The notes: generated by a model from the letters alone, not told the origin. A stretch of DNA of 64,000 nt from Serratia marcescens subsp. marcescens ATCC 13880 (GCF_017299535.1 NZ_CP071238.1:1922001-1986000); one strand, 5' to 3'; positions 19,286 through 28,948 are shown, counted from the first letter of the stretch. A program made the numbers and translations.

Positions 19286-20206
19286 TCAGTAAAGCGAAGG
19301 CTCGCCTTCCGGGCGGGTCTTGAAGCGGCGATGCAGCCACATGTATTGATCCGGCGCCATCAGGATCTCTTTTTCCACCACTTTGTTCATGAAGGCGGCG
19401 GCGTCGAGTTCATTATCCAGCGGGAAGTTTTCCACCGCCGGCTGCATGATCAGCTCATACCCTTTGCCGTCCGGCAGGCGGCGCGGGGTGAACGGAATGA
19501 TCGCCGGTTTACCCATTCGCACCAGCACATAGCTGCCGGTGGTGGTGGCGGCTTTGTCCACTGCGAACAGCGGCACGAAAACGCTGCTGCGCGGGCCGTA
19601 GTCGTGATCCGGCGCATACCAGATGATATCGCCCTGTTTCAGGGCGCGGATCATGCCTTTGACGTCCTTGCGATCCAGCATCGACTTGTTGGAACGCATG
19701 CGCCCCCAGGTTTGCAGCCAGTCCATCAGCTTGTTGTCGTGCGGGCGGTAAACGCCGATGCCCGGGTTGTGAATGCCGAAGATGCGCGCGCCCAGCTCCA
19801 GCGTCAAAAAGTGCAGGCCAATCAGCAGCACGCCCTGCTGGTTGTCGCGCGCTTTTTGGATATGCTCCAGGCCGCTGACCTTGAACCAGCGCTCGATGCG
19901 CCAGTTGGGCCAGAACCACGCCATGCCGGTTTCAAACAGCCCCATGCCGACCGATTCGAAATTCTTTACCACCAGCGCATCGCGTTCGGCCTGCGGCATG
20001 TCGGGAAAACAGAGCTCGAGGTTGCGCTGGGCGATAGCGACGCGCCGCTTGAGAAAGCGCATGGAAAATCGCCCAATCGAGGTGCCGAGCCAGTAGATGA
20101 CGGGGTAAGGCAGCAACACCAGCAGATACAGCAAGCCGATGCCGACCCAGGTCAGCCAGTAGCGCGGGTGCAATAAGGAGCGATTGAAAGTAGGAACTTG
20201 AGTCAT
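19286..20206 (-). CDS. lpxL: Lipid A lauroyl acyltransferase LpxL
   Basis: LpxL (HtrB) transfers a secondary acyl chain from acyl-ACP to Kdo2-lipid IVA on the inner face of the inner membrane. The 306-residue product has the same length as the E. coli enzyme. It has an N-terminal membrane anchor (about 18-38), the HX4D/E catalytic motif [12 protein letters not shown] near residue 130, and the family blocks [39 protein letters not shown] and [18 protein letters not shown]. It is monocistronic with its own terminator, as in E. coli. Confidence 0.95.
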   Translation of the reverse strand: MTQVPTFNRSLLHPRYWLTWVGIGLLYLLVLLPYPVIYWLGTSIGRFSMRFLKRRVAIAQRNLELCFPDMPQAERDALVVKNFESVGMGLFETGMAWFWPNWRIERWFKVSGLEHIQKARDNQQGVLLIGLHFLTLELGARIFGIHNPGIGVYRPHDNKLMDWLQTWGRMRSNKSMLDRKDVKGMIRALKQGDIIWYAPDHDYGPRSSVFVPLFAVDKAATTTGSYVLVRMGKPAIIPFTPRRLPDGKGYELIMQPAVENFPLDNELDAAAFMNKVVEKEILMAPDQYMWLHRRFKTRPEGEPSLY

Positions 20207-20467
20207 GGGTTCTCTGTTTGAATACGGTTGTTTAAGTGTAATGACAGCGTCATCGCACGGTCTGGCAGCCGGGTGAACTCGGCGGCAAGGTTCGTTTCTG
20301 CCGTTTGTTTGCGACTATTGTGGCATTTTTCTGGCGATCCGGGAAAACACAACGCATTAAAATCCCTTTTTGGGCGTTAAATATGCATCGAATGCCGAAT
20401 TTTTCCACAATCTTTCCTGCCAAAGATAATGGCGATATTATTGTCGGTAATTATTCAGAGGGTAAAT

Positions 20468-20626
20468 ATGTTGGCACCATGGATCAGTGCGGGGCTGCTG
20501 GTGTTGGGCGCGGCGGTCGGCAGCGTCGGCGCACATTTGCAGATGAACGCGATATTGGCGCTTGCCGGCGTGATGATGGCGCTCGGTATGGTGGCTTCCG
20601 CGTTTACCGAAGGCGGCGGACGCTGA
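20468..20626 (+). CDS. 52-residue small membrane protein (hypothetical)
   Basis: The ORF starts MLAPWISAGLLVLGAAVG and carries two hydrophobic segments (about 4-24 and 27-46) ending in the polar EGGGR. GAGGG stands seven bases before the ATG at 20468. An upstream in-frame ATG exists without a comparable ribosome binding site. It lies between divergent lpxL and trhO, both of which face away from or follow it. I do not recognise the family; a two-helix inner membrane peptide is the most that can be said. Confidence 0.6.
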   Translation: MLAPWISAGLLVLGAAVGSVGAHLQMNAILALAGVMMALGMVASAFTEGGGR

Positions 20627-20745
20627 ACGGGGCGCTTGCGCCAGGGCTGCGCGGCGGCGGTTTTTCGGGTATGATGTGCGCCGCGCGCGGGCCTGCTGGC
20701 TGCGCGCGGTAATCAGTCACCTCCCGAAAGACAGGAAAGTACACC

Positions 20746-21813
20746 ATGCCAGTGTTACATAACCGAATTTCTAATGAGGAACTGAAGGCGCGCATGCTGG
20801 CGGAAACCGAGCCGCGCACCACAGTTTCTTTTTACAAATACTTCTCCATCGACGATCCCAAGGCGTTTCGCGACAGCCTGTACGTTCAGTTCGAAAAACT
20901 GAAGGTGTTCGGCCGCATCTACGTGGCGAAAGAGGGCATCAACGCGCAGATCAGCGTGCCGCAGCATCACTTCGACGCGTTCAAAGCCGCGCTGTTCGCC
21001 TCGCACCCGGCGTTGGATCAGGTCCGCCTGAATATCGCGCTGGAAGACGACGGCAAATCCTTCTGGGTGCTGCGCCTCAAGGTGCGTGAGCGCATTGTGG
21101 CCGACGGCATCGATGACGAGAGCTTCGATCCGAGCAACGTCGGTGAGTATCTGCAGGCCGATCGCGTTAATCAGATGATCGACGATCCGAATACGGTATT
21201 TGTCGATATGCGCAACCACTATGAGTACGAAGTTGGCCACTTCGAAAATGCCATCGAGGTGCCGTCGGATACCTTCCGCGATCAGCTGCCGATGGCGGTG
21301 GAGATGCTGCAGGACAGCAAAGACAAGAATATCGTCATGTACTGCACCGGCGGCATTCGCTGTGAAAAAGCCAGCGCCTATATGCTGCACAACGGTTTTA
21401 AAAACATCTACCACGTGGAAGGCGGGATCATCGAGTACACCCGCAAAGCGAAAGAACAGGGGTTGCCGCTGAAGTTTATCGGCAAAAACTTCGTGTTCGA
21501 TGAGCGCATGGGCGAGCGCATCTCTGACGATGTGATCGCCAACTGCCACCAGTGCGGCGCGCCGTGCGATACCCATACCAACTGCAAGAACGACGGCTGC
21601 CATCTGCTGTTCATTCAGTGCCCGAGCTGCGCCGCCAAGTTCGAAGGATGCTGCAGCGAGATTTGCCGCGAAGAGCTGAAGCTGCCGCGCGAAGAGCAGC
21701 GCGCGCGCCGTGCCGGCCGCGAAAATGGCGTCAAGATCTTCAATAAGTCGAAAGGATTGTTGCAGACCACGATGCACATTCCGGCACCGGAAGAAGAAGG
21801 CCCAGCCCGCTGA
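20746..21813 (+). CDS. trhO: tRNA uridine(34) hydroxylase TrhO
   Basis: TrhO (YceA) carries out oxygen-dependent hydroxylation of U34 in certain tRNAs, the first step to 5-carboxymethoxyuridine. The 355-residue product has an N-terminal acylphosphatase-like domain (about 25-120), a rhodanese domain (about 145-245) with the active-site loop [12 protein letters not shown], and a C-terminal cysteine-rich region with [14 protein letters not shown] and CPSC that probably binds zinc. It is monocistronic, with a terminator before the convergent yceI. Confidence 0.95.
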   Translation: MPVLHNRISNEELKARMLAETEPRTTVSFYKYFSIDDPKAFRDSLYVQFEKLKVFGRIYVAKEGINAQISVPQHHFDAFKAALFASHPALDQVRLNIALEDDGKSFWVLRLKVRERIVADGIDDESFDPSNVGEYLQADRVNQMIDDPNTVFVDMRNHYEYEVGHFENAIEVPSDTFRDQLPMAVEMLQDSKDKNIVMYCTGGIRCEKASAYMLHNGFKNIYHVEGGIIEYTRKAKEQGLPLKFIGKNFVFDERMGERISDDVIANCHQCGAPCDTHTNCKNDGCHLLFIQCPSCAAKFEGCCSEICREELKLPREEQRARRAGRENGVKIFNKSKGLLQTTMHIPAPEEEGPAR

Positions 21814-21828
21814 GCCTGAGGAAATGAG

Positions 21829-21858
21829 AAGCCCGGCCGCCAAGCCGGGCTTTTTTTT
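21829..21858 (+). terminator. Intrinsic terminator of trhO
   Basis: GCCCGGC and GCCGGGC (21831-21850) enclose a six-base loop and are followed by eight Ts. The tail reaches the last bases of the convergent yceI. Confidence 0.85.
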
Positions 21859-22435
21859 ATTTCTCGCGCACGCCTTCTACGGAGATGATCAGCTCAACGT
21901 CTTGCGACGCCGGGCCCAGATCGGTGGTAATGCCGAAATCTTTCAGCTTGATCTTGCCGTTGGCTTCAAAGCCGGCGCGGTAGCCGCCCCACGGATCGTT
22001 GCCCTGGCCAATCAGTTTGGCGTCCAGCGTGACGGGCTTGGTCACGCCGTTCAGCGTCAGGTTGCCGACCACCGCATAACCGTCGCCGTTTTTCTTCACT
22101 TCGGTGGATTCAAACTTGGCCTGTTTGTTCTTCTCCACGTTGAGGAACTCGGCGCTGCGCAGGTGCTTGTCGCGCTCGGCATGGTTGGTGTCGACGCTGG
22201 CGGTATTGATGGTCACGTTGACCTTGTCCTTCGAAGGATCTTTTTCGTCGAAGGTGAAGCCGCCGTCGAAGTCTTTAAAGCTGCCGTACAGCCAGCTGTA
22301 GCCCAGGTGCTGGATGCGGAACTCGATAAAGGCGTGCTGGCCCTGTTTGTCGATCTTGTAGTCCGCCGCCAGTGCGGAACCGGCGCTCAGCAGCAGGGCG
22401 CCTGCGGTCAGGCCCAATACGGTCTTTTTCAACAT
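21857..22435 (-). CDS. yceI: Periplasmic lipid-binding YceI family protein
   Basis: YceI is a secreted lipocalin-like beta-barrel protein that binds long isoprenoid or fatty chains in related structures. It is induced by high pH in E. coli. The 192-residue precursor has a signal peptide cleaved after SAGSALA; the mature protein begins [25 protein letters not shown]. The ATG at 22435 follows GGAG by seven bases; another ATG 12 bases upstream is less well placed. It lies 23 bases downstream of yceJ, so the two are an operon. Confidence 0.93.
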   Translation of the reverse strand: MLKKTVLGLTAGALLLSAGSALAADYKIDKQGQHAFIEFRIQHLGYSWLYGSFKDFDGGFTFDEKDPSKDKVNVTINTASVDTNHAERDKHLRSAEFLNVEKNKQAKFESTEVKKNGDGYAVVGNLTLNGVTKPVTLDAKLIGQGNDPWGGYRAGFEANGKIKLKDFGITTDLGPASQDVELIISVEGVREK

Positions 22436-22458
22436 AGCAATCTCCATAAATCCAAAGG

Positions 22459-23013
22459 TTAATCGGCGCTGCTACCCAGCATCCGTTTCAAAGTGACATC
22501 ACGATCGATAAAGTGATGTTTAAGCGCGGCCAGCCCGTGCAGTACCGAGAGCACTACCACGGCCCAGGCCAGGTAAAGGTGTATGGCGCCGGCGGTGTCG
22601 GCTTGCTCCGCCATGCCGGTCACGGTGGCGGGCACGTCGAACCAGCCGAACACGCTGATCGGTTGGCCGTCGGCGGTGGAGATCAGATAGCCGCTGATCA
22701 GAATGCCGAACAACACGGCGTACAGCGCCAGATGCGCGAGAATAGCGCTGACGCGAGTGAGGCGGCCATAGCTGGCCAGAGGTTTGGGCGGCGGCGAGAC
22801 AAAGCGCCAGACCACGCGGATCACCATCACGATGAACAGCAGCGTGCCGATGCTTTTGTGGATCTCCGGCGCCTGATGGTACCAGACGTCGTAATAGCCC
22901 AGCGTGACCATCCACAGGCCAAGTGCGAACATGCCGTACACCGTCAGCGCCACCAGCCAGTGGATCAACACTGACACATGGCCGAAACGATCGGCGGTAT
23001 TTTTCCAGAGCAT
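22459..23013 (-). CDS. yceJ: Cytochrome b561 family protein YceJ
   Basis: The 184-residue membrane protein has four hydrophobic helices and the b561 haem-ligand histidines, one in the first helix ([20 protein letters not shown]), one after helix 1 ([11 protein letters not shown]) and one or two in helix 4 ([19 protein letters not shown]). Diheme b561 proteins pass electrons across the inner membrane to a quinone or periplasmic partner. Being upstream of yceI in an operon, it may work with that protein, but the partner is not established. Confidence 0.92.
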   Translation of the reverse strand: MLWKNTADRFGHVSVLIHWLVALTVYGMFALGLWMVTLGYYDVWYHQAPEIHKSIGTLLFIVMVIRVVWRFVSPPPKPLASYGRLTRVSAILAHLALYAVLFGILISGYLISTADGQPISVFGWFDVPATVTGMAEQADTAGAIHLYLAWAVVVLSVLHGLAALKHHFIDRDVTLKRMLGSSAD

Positions 23014-23455
23014 CCTGTTTCCTTCGATTACCGATTGGCTGGCTGCAATAATTAAACTTTAGGAAACATAAAATCAATAATAAATTTAACTATGTTACTT
23101 CTTAGAAATATTAGTCAGTGAATTTGTTTGAGATGTTCGGGCTTCATCAGATAAATCGTTGAAGATGATATTATTTCCCTCATGGGGCGGTTGTGCTAGT
23201 TGTTGAAAATTAGGCTTATTATTTATTAATGTCAGCTTTTGTCATTTTACGTAAATCGTCCATGAGTTGCTCGGTGGAATTATTTGTTGGCAAAGGTTAT
23301 GCCTATTTCTTGCGGCAAAGAGCAGGGCGGAAAGATTAATTTTTTCGAACGGTTAGGCGAAATCCTCTGCGGCGTGACGGTGGATTTTGCTACCATTAGC
23401 GCCAAGAGTCGGCTCTTGGTGGCCGGTTAACCCAGTGAAATAACAAGGAAACGTC
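23014..23455. other. Divergent intergenic region yceJ / tqsA
   Basis: This 442-base stretch is strongly AT-rich from about 23050 to 23300 and holds no convincing gene. It must carry the promoters for the yceJ-yceI operon (minus) and tqsA (plus). A short dyad, CCAAGAG at 23402-23408 and CTCTTGG at 23413-23419, lies 37 bases before the tqsA start and could form a leader hairpin. Confidence 0.5.
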
Positions 23456-24514
23456 ATGGGCCGAACCCGCGTGACCGACAGCAGCCTGCGTCTGGCCGTC
23501 CTGCTGGCGATGTTGGTGATCATTTTGGCCGGGGTGAAAGCCGCCGCCGACATCGTGGTGCCGTTTTTGCTGGCGGTATTTCTCGCCATGGTGTTGAACC
23601 CGCTGGTGGCGATGCTGGAACGCAAGCGGGTGCCGCGTATCGTCGGGGTGACGCTGCTGCTGACGGCGGTGATCGTGGTCGTGATGCTGTTTATCGGCAT
23701 GCTGGGCGCTTCGCTCAATGAGTTCGCCCGCTCGCTGCCGCAGTACCGCGGCATGATGATCGAGAAGTTGCGCGAGCTGCAGCATTACGCCGATCGCTTC
23801 AATATCAGCCTCTCCAGCGAAGCGATGCTGCAGTATGTCGATCCGAGCGCGGCGATGAATTTGGTCACCCGCATGCTGGGGCACCTGTCTGGCGCCATGA
23901 CCAACGTCTTCCTGCTGCTGATGACCGTGGTGTTTATGCTGTTTGAAGTGCAGCTGCTGCCGTATAAGCTGCAGCAGGCGCTGGATAAGCCGAACGAAGG
24001 CCTTGCCGCGGTGCGGCGGGCGCTGGACGGCGTGACGCGCTATCTGGTGATTAAAACCATCATCAGCCTGGCCACCGGGGTGATCGTCTGGATCTTCCTG
24101 GCGGCGGTCGGCGTGCGCTTCGCTTTTATCTGGGGGCTGCTGGCGTTTCTGCTCAACTACATTCCCAACATTGGCTCGGTATTGGCCGCCATTCCGCCGC
24201 TGATTCAGGCGCTGTTGTTCAACGGGCTGGGCGATGCGCTGGTGGTGGCGGGCGGCTTTATCGCTGTCAACATGGTGATCGGTAATATCCTCGAACCACG
24301 GGTGATGGGGCGCGGGCTGGGGCTGTCGACGCTGGTGGTGTTCCTGTCGCTGATCTTTTGGGGCTGGCTGCTCGGCCCGGTGGGCATGTTACTGTCGGTG
24401 CCGTTGACGATCGTGGCGCGCATCGCGCTGGAGACCACCGAGGGCGGCTATCGGCTGGCGGTTATCCTGGGCGACGGCCGCCCGCCGCGTCAGCCTCCGG
24501 CGGCGCCGGAGTGA
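23456..24514 (+). CDS. tqsA: AI-2E family transporter TqsA
   Basis: TqsA (YdgG) is an inner membrane protein reported to export the quorum signal autoinducer-2 in E. coli. The 352-residue product shares long blocks with it, such as FAFIWGLLAFLLNYIPNIGS, NILEPRVMGRGLGLSTLVVF and LIFWGWLLGPVGMLLSVPLT. About eight helices are seen with a hydrophilic insertion at 75-150. Its 3' end overlaps the convergent dehydrogenase gene by 53 bases. Assignment to TqsA rather than another AI-2E family member is based on these shared blocks. Confidence 0.9.
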   Translation: MGRTRVTDSSLRLAVLLAMLVIILAGVKAAADIVVPFLLAVFLAMVLNPLVAMLERKRVPRIVGVTLLLTAVIVVVMLFIGMLGASLNEFARSLPQYRGMMIEKLRELQHYADRFNISLSSEAMLQYVDPSAAMNLVTRMLGHLSGAMTNVFLLLMTVVFMLFEVQLLPYKLQQALDKPNEGLAAVRRALDGVTRYLVIKTIISLATGVIVWIFLAAVGVRFAFIWGLLAFLLNYIPNIGSVLAAIPPLIQALLFNGLGDALVVAGGFIAVNMVIGNILEPRVMGRGLGLSTLVVFLSLIFWGWLLGPVGMLLSVPLTIVARIALETTEGGYRLAVILGDGRPPRQPPAAPE

Positions 24515-25466
24515 GGAAGATCTTGCCGTTCACACCGGGCTGCGTGGCCTGCTGCAGCGCCGCTGCGTACTGATGCAAAGGATAAATCGCGGCGGGTGGG
24601 CGCAAAGCCAGCTGGCCGCGCCGCAGCAGCTGGAATAGCTGATAAAACGCCATCTGCCACTGCGCCGGCGCCGCCTGTGCGTTCCATTTGCGCAGGTGGA
24701 ACAGCGAAGCGCGCAGCTTTAACTCGTCCACCACGCGCCGCCAGTCTACCTGGCGGCCGCTCAGCAGGCCCAGCGCCACAAAATCGCCGCCGGTGCGGAC
24801 CGCCTGCGCCAGCTGCAATCCGTCTTCCCCACCGATGCAGTCGATGGCCGCACGGGCGCCAAAATTCGTCATTTCCACCAGCTGTGGCGCTTCGATAACG
24901 CGCCAGGCGCCGGCGGCCAGTAACGCCTGGCGATGAGCGGCGTTGCGCACCACGACCGCCAGACGAATGCCGCGCAGCGCCGTCAGCTGCGCCAGCAGCA
25001 GGCTGACAGCGGAGCCGCCGCCGTTGAGCAGCAGTACGTCGCCGGCGTTGAGCGGCAGCCATTGCGTCAACAGCACCCAGCAGGTGAGCGGGTTGATATA
25101 GATTTGCGCTGCGCAGGCGTCGTCAATGTCATCCGGCACCCAGACCACCCGAGCCTCAGGCAGCGTGACGAAGGTTTGCCAACTGCCGTCACCCGCTACC
25201 GCCAGCGCGCGTCGGTCCGTTGAATGCCCATTCTGCGGATTGACGATGACGCCCACGCCTTCATATCCCGGCACCTGCGGCAGGGCGATGCGGTGCGCGT
25301 ATTGGCCGTGGATCGGGATCAGATCGGAAGGGTTGATCGGGGCATAGCGCATCTGCAATAACTGCTGTCCGGGGCGCAGCAGCGGTCTGCTCATCTGCTG
25401 CAATTCCAGCACCTGGGCGGGATCGCCGAAGCGGTTGAAGCTCAATCGGGGAAATAACGGCGGCAT
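24462..25466 (-). CDS. Zinc-less medium-chain dehydrogenase/reductase
   Basis: The 334-residue protein is of the MDR superfamily, resembling the enoyl reductase/quinone reductase branch. It has an N-terminal GroES-like domain (about 25-125, with RYAPINPSDLIPIHGQY and PGYEGVGVI) and a Rossmann domain (about 130-270) with LLLNGGGSAVSLLLAQLTAL. The cysteine and histidine ligands of catalytic zinc are absent. The substrate is unknown. Its ATG comes three bases after the yceO stop, so the two form an operon; its 3' end overlaps tqsA on the other strand. Confidence 0.87.
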   Translation of the reverse strand: MPPLFPRLSFNRFGDPAQVLELQQMSRPLLRPGQQLLQMRYAPINPSDLIPIHGQYAHRIALPQVPGYEGVGVIVNPQNGHSTDRRALAVAGDGSWQTFVTLPEARVVWVPDDIDDACAAQIYINPLTCWVLLTQWLPLNAGDVLLLNGGGSAVSLLLAQLTALRGIRLAVVVRNAAHRQALLAAGAWRVIEAPQLVEMTNFGARAAIDCIGGEDGLQLAQAVRTGGDFVALGLLSGRQVDWRRVVDELKLRASLFHLRKWNAQAAPAQWQMAFYQLFQLLRRGQLALRPPAAIYPLHQYAAALQQATQPGVNGKIFLTPAPPEADAAGGRRPG

Positions 25467-25469
25467 GGA

Positions 25470-25586
25470 TTACATGACGAAGAAGAAATAGACATCCAAC
25501 GCCAGCAGCACCAGCCACAGACAAAGGTAAAGCACCAGGTGCTCACGCACATTGTTGACGATAGCCGCCAGTATTCGGTTTAACAT
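25470..25586 (-). CDS. yceO: YceO small membrane protein
   Basis: This 38-residue ORF encodes MLNRILAAIVNNVREHLVLY followed by a hydrophobic LCLWLVLLALDVYFFFVM. It matches E. coli YceO in the INNIREHLMLY-like block and in the single C-terminal membrane helix. AGGCGG lies about eight bases before the ATG. YceO has been linked to biofilm phenotypes in E. coli, but its mechanism is unknown. It is followed after three bases by the dehydrogenase gene. Confidence 0.82.
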   Translation of the reverse strand: MLNRILAAIVNNVREHLVLYLCLWLVLLALDVYFFFVM

Positions 25587-25675
25587 TTCAGCCGCCTGAA
25601 GAGAAGGACCCTTGATTATAGTCCTTTTCTCGACGTCTTTTACAGCGCGCCGCGCGTGTGCGCTGGAAGAGCGGC

Positions 25676-25704
25676 GATAAAAAAGCCTGCGTTATCGCAG
25701 GCTT
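25676..25704 (-). terminator. Intrinsic terminator of the LuxR-type gene
   Basis: On the minus strand AAGCCTGCG and CGCAGGCTT surround a four-base loop and run into six Ts, a few bases after the stop codon. Confidence 0.85.
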
Positions 25705-25708
25705 GATG

Positions 25709-26335
25709 TTATACCGCCAGCAGCGCCAGCGGCGTCGAATTTGTTGGCGTGCTCGGCGGGTAGAAATAGCGCAGCACGTTATACAGCGAGTAGAACTCCA
25801 GCCGGTTGCGCGCGTTGATCTTCTCCGTGATGTGACGCTTGTGCACGTACACCGTATGCGAGCTGATCTGCAGCTTTTTCGCGATGCGGTAGTTGGGCAT
25901 CTCCGCCATCCAATATTTCATTACCGTCAGTTCCTGCGGGCTGAACAGGGAACGCTCTTCGCCGTCATCGGCCAGCGCCAGCGGATTTTCGCGCAGCGTG
26001 CGTAAGGTGAGCGGCAGAATGCTTTTATTGAACAGAAAGGCATTATCGGCGATGCGCATTGGCGCTTCGCTGTAAGGGTAAGGCGTATCGAGATAGATAA
26101 ACAGCAAGGCAGACTGGCTGGCTTCCATAAATGCCAGCAGCTGTGCGTCCGCTTCGTTATAGCGGCATTGGTTGCTGAGGTTCACCAGAATGTGGCTCGG
26201 CTGAAAGCTGGACAACAGTGGCGTAGCGTACTCAATGCTGTGGCAGCACTTGATCGTCGTAATCCCACTATCAGCAAAGTAGCTGGCTATACCGACCCGG
26301 GTGAAGCAGCATTCGTCCACGACAAGTAGTTTCAT
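25709..26335 (-). CDS. LuxR/FixJ-type regulator with degenerate receiver
   Basis: The 208-residue product starts like a response regulator (MKLLVVDECCFTRVGIASYF), but the expected phospho-acceptor region reads HILVNLSN, with Asn where Asp is usual. The C-terminal LuxR helix-turn-helix is at about 130-190 (LFSPQELTVMKYWMAEMPNY, then KKLQISSHTVYVHKRHITEK). This combination resembles the RcsB co-regulators RcsA and BglJ. Its targets are unknown. It stands alone with its own terminator and a long AT-rich upstream region. Confidence 0.82.
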   Translation of the reverse strand: MKLLVVDECCFTRVGIASYFADSGITTIKCCHSIEYATPLLSSFQPSHILVNLSNQCRYNEADAQLLAFMEASQSALLFIYLDTPYPYSEAPMRIADNAFLFNKSILPLTLRTLRENPLALADDGEERSLFSPQELTVMKYWMAEMPNYRIAKKLQISSHTVYVHKRHITEKINARNRLEFYSLYNVLRYFYPPSTPTNSTPLALLAV

Positions 26336-26551
26336 GGTGACGTCCTTGTTGAAAGCCGATGGAGCATATCTTCTGTAAAATAGGACTTACACTGCAAGTG
26401 TTCAATTCGGAAATTCAAATGCTGAATGCAAGAAATTTCCGTTATCAGAATTTTTACTTGGTATTTAAAAGAGTTAGCAGGTTAATAAATTGTAACCGCC
26501 AGATTTCGCTGTCCAGGGCTCGACGGGAACGTGGACAGCGAAATCCTCCGC

Positions 26552-27667
26552 TCAGCTAAATCGCTTCAGACCAAAGCTGGAGAGGTCAACCGGCGGCGCT
26601 TTGTCCTGCGCGAACAGCGCGGCGATCTCGCCCAGAGCGCTGGCGAACTTGAAGCCGTGGCCGCTCAATCCGCTGATGACCATCAGACGATCGCAATCCG
26701 GCAGCGTATCGATAATAAAGTCTTCGTCAGGGCTCATATCATAACTGCAGGCTTCGCCGTGTAAACATACGCCTACACCCGGCAAAAATTGCCGCAGGAA
26801 GGAGAAAACTTCCGTGCCGTCGCTGGCGTAGCTGCCGAAGGGCTTGCGCTGCTCGGGGGCATCCATCGGCTGGCCGCCGTCGTGTTTGCCCACTTTCAGG
26901 CCATCGTTATCCGCCGGGAAGCCGTAATAGTGCGTGCCGTCCTGCGCTTCGACGGTAAAGGCCGGGAAGCGATTGTTCACGCTGTAGCGGCCGTCCGCCT
27001 GATGCCAGGAGAATACCTTGCGCAATGGCGCGATCGGCAGCTGCGGCAACAGCGCCTTCACCCAGGTGCCTGCGGTGACCACCGCTTTTCGCGCCGTGAA
27101 ACGCCCTTCGTCGGTGACGACCTCAACGCCGCCATCAATGGGGTTCACCGCGCTGACCGGGCAGTTGAACAGCTGGCTGCAGCCGGCCTCTTTCGCCAGT
27201 TTGATCAGGCTGGCAACCGCCAGTTCGGAGCGCAGAAAGCCGGCGTCCGGCTCGAATACGCCGACGTAACCTTCCGGCGCGCGGAATTCCGGCCAGCGTT
27301 GAGCGATCTGTTCGGCGCTGAGGGTTTGCGCATTAAGGCGAAACTTTTGCGCGCTCTGCTGAGCATTGCGAATGAATTCGGAGTGCTGCGGCCCCAGGTT
27401 GAGCACGCCGCACGACTGGAACAGTTCTTCACCGGATTGTTGAATCAGCGCATTCCACAGCGCCTGTGCGCGCAGCACCAGCGGCACGTACTTTTCACCT
27501 TCGCCGTAAGCGTGACGAATGATGCGGGTATCGCCGTGATGGCTGCCGTTGCGGTGTGGAGGAATGGCGCTGTCGATCATCAGCGCTTTCAAGCCGGCCC
27601 GGGTAGCGTAATACCCTGCCGCCGCGCCGACTGAACCGCTGCCCACCACAATCAAATCATATTCCAC
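26552..27667 (-). CDS. solA: N-methyl-L-tryptophan oxidase SolA
   Basis: SolA (MTOX) is a flavoprotein of the monomeric sarcosine oxidase family that demethylates N-methyl-L-tryptophan and sarcosine, giving formaldehyde and hydrogen peroxide. The 371-residue product equals the family length. It has the FAD-binding [19 protein letters not shown] at the N-terminus, the [15 protein letters not shown] block, and the covalent-flavin cysteine region [18 protein letters not shown] near residue 310. [18 protein letters not shown] ends the flavin domain. It is monocistronic. Confidence 0.94.
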   Translation of the reverse strand: MEYDLIVVGSGSVGAAAGYYATRAGLKALMIDSAIPPHRNGSHHGDTRIIRHAYGEGEKYVPLVLRAQALWNALIQQSGEELFQSCGVLNLGPQHSEFIRNAQQSAQKFRLNAQTLSAEQIAQRWPEFRAPEGYVGVFEPDAGFLRSELAVASLIKLAKEAGCSQLFNCPVSAVNPIDGGVEVVTDEGRFTARKAVVTAGTWVKALLPQLPIAPLRKVFSWHQADGRYSVNNRFPAFTVEAQDGTHYYGFPADNDGLKVGKHDGGQPMDAPEQRKPFGSYASDGTEVFSFLRQFLPGVGVCLHGEACSYDMSPDEDFIIDTLPDCDRLMVISGLSGHGFKFASALGEIAALFAQDKAPPVDLSSFGLKRFS

Positions 27668-27754
27668 GTGCCCACCCTCTCTGATAGCGATTTCTTATCG
27701 CCCCATGATAAAAGGTTGGCGAGCGCAATGCACTGATTGAACGGCGAAAGGCGA

Positions 27755-27787
27755 AGAAAAGGCGCCGGGATCGGTCACGGCGCCTTA
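27755..27787 (-). terminator. Intrinsic terminator of bssS
   Basis: AAGGCGCC at 27759-27766 pairs with GGCGCCTT at 27779-27786; on the minus strand the stem ends in CTTTTCTT, 20 bases after the bssS stop. Confidence 0.7.
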
Positions 27788-27806
27788 GGGGTTAGGGGAC
27801 GATGTA

Positions 27807-28061
27807 TCAATGTTTTCTGCGATCAAGATCCTGGTAATCCGTAGCTTCAATCTTGGCGATGCCGGCCTCTAAGATATTGATTAATTGACGGGCGACATCT
27901 GTAGTCAGCCAAAGCGTTCGGTCTACTTGGGCTTCTTCGGGCGTTTGGTCTAGTGAAGACAGGTAATGAAGGCGTATCATCATGGCGTCGTAAACGTCGA
28001 CAGTACTGATATCCCAACCGACAAGCGGGTGCGTCTGAATTACTTCATCATTTCTGTCCAT
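27807..28061 (-). CDS. bssS: Biofilm regulator BssS
   Basis: BssS (YceP) is a small cytoplasmic protein that affects biofilm formation and indole/AI-2 signalling in E. coli by an unknown route. The 84-residue product has the conserved N-terminus NDEVIQTHPLVGWDISTVDV and the block LWLTTDVARQLINILEAGI, matching the 84-residue E. coli protein. The middle (residues 33-48) is variable. A terminator follows. The upstream 200 bases hold its promoter and the distal end of the next minus-strand gene. Confidence 0.93.
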   Translation of the reverse strand: MDRNDEVIQTHPLVGWDISTVDVYDAMMIRLHYLSSLDQTPEEAQVDRTLWLTTDVARQLINILEAGIAKIEATDYQDLDRRKH

Positions 28062-28262
28062 AAAGACCCCTTATTGAGTAGTAACTACCGTGAGTGACTA
28101 ACGAGGATCAATGCGGCTCATCATCATGAGAGCAATTACAGTATACGCATCCGCTTTCATCGGTGGAGGGGGTTGTCACCGAAATTTGCAAAATAAATAT
28201 TTATTTGAACAATTATTCTACAAATTTGTATGTGCAGCAGTGGATGAGTCAAGCGCAGCGCG

Positions 28263-28541
28263 TTATTCCGCGTCGGCAGGTGGCGATGCGCCGTGCAGAC
28301 ATTTTTCCAGCTCTTCGGCCAAATGGGCGAAATGCTTTTGCGTTTCGGCATCACGATTCTGGCTGTGCGATTCCAGCTTCAGGCTGTGGATCAGCCGCTG
28401 GTTGGCTTTGTCATCCAGGCTGAAGGCCAGGTAAGAGAAGGCCACTTCCAGTACGTTCAAGCGCCTTTTCTGATCGGCAATCAGCGCCAGCAGTTCGCCA
28501 AACGTCATTGCGTCTTCGGATTTCACCTTGTCCGGGGCCAT
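28263..28541 (-). CDS. IraP-like small helical protein (hypothetical)
   Basis: The 92-residue soluble product has an N-terminal helical region MTFGELLALIADQKRRLNVL followed by EVAFSYLAFSLDDKANQRLI. This looks like the central part of the anti-adaptor IraP, where a coiled-coil N-terminus leads into ALEIIVTAMLRNM and QQRLID. An ATG 33 bases downstream (MTFGEL) is an alternative start. IraP protects RpoS by binding RssB, so a stress role is possible but is inference. It is the second protein of this look in the window. Confidence 0.68.
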   Translation of the reverse strand: MAPDKVKSEDAMTFGELLALIADQKRRLNVLEVAFSYLAFSLDDKANQRLIHSLKLESHSQNRDAETQKHFAHLAEELEKCLHGASPPADAE

Positions 28542-28625
28542 GCTTACTCCTTTGCGTTAAATACAGCGCTGAGGCAAATTTTGTTTCAGAGTAAGGGTAA
28601 GCGATGAATGGGCAGGGCGCCAGAA

Positions 28626-28657
28626 ACAAAAAAGCCGGAGAGCGACCCCCGGCAAAA
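28626..28657 (-). terminator. Intrinsic terminator of dinI
   Basis: On the minus strand GCCGG and CCGGC (28634-28653), with a partly paired inner region, are followed by six Ts, 15 bases after the dinI stop. Confidence 0.75.
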
Positions 28658-28671
28658 ACAGCATTGCAGTG

Positions 28672-28911
28672 TTATTCTGCGCTAAACCATTCGTCTGCGC
28701 TTTCCCAGGTTTCCTGAAGGATTTCCTCGATCAGATCCCGGTCGGTTTTGGCGCCCCCCAGCACGGAGAGCCCGTTGGCGCCGGCATAACGTACGTGCAC
28801 GACGGCGTCTGGAAACTGGCGGTTGACCCGCTTGCCCAGTTCACCGGTCAGCGCCTCAATGGCGCCCGCCGGCAGCGGCCGGGTTTTATCTATAGTGACT
28901 TCAACACGCAT
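28672..28911 (-). CDS. dinI: DNA damage-inducible protein DinI
   Basis: DinI is a small acidic SOS protein that binds RecA filaments and tunes their co-protease activity. The 79-residue product has the family start MRVEVTIDKTRPLPAGAIEA and end ILQETWESADEWFSAE, the acidic helix that mimics DNA in the RecA groove. A LexA box lies 22 bases upstream of the ATG. It has its own terminator, and it is followed on the same strand by the IraP-like gene and preceded by pyrC. Confidence 0.95.
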   Translation of the reverse strand: MRVEVTIDKTRPLPAGAIEALTGELGKRVNRQFPDAVVHVRYAGANGLSVLGGAKTDRDLIEEILQETWESADEWFSAE

Positions 28912-28932
28912 AATTGCCCCCGAAGCGATTTA

Positions 28933-28948
28933 CTGTTTATTTATACAG
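28933..28948 (-). promoter_or_regulatory. LexA box of dinI
   Basis: On the minus strand the site reads CTGTATAAATAAACAG, an intact CTG-N10-CAG with an AT-rich centre close to the consensus CTGTATATATATACAG. It lies 22-37 bases before the dinI start, where LexA would block the promoter. Confidence 0.92.
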
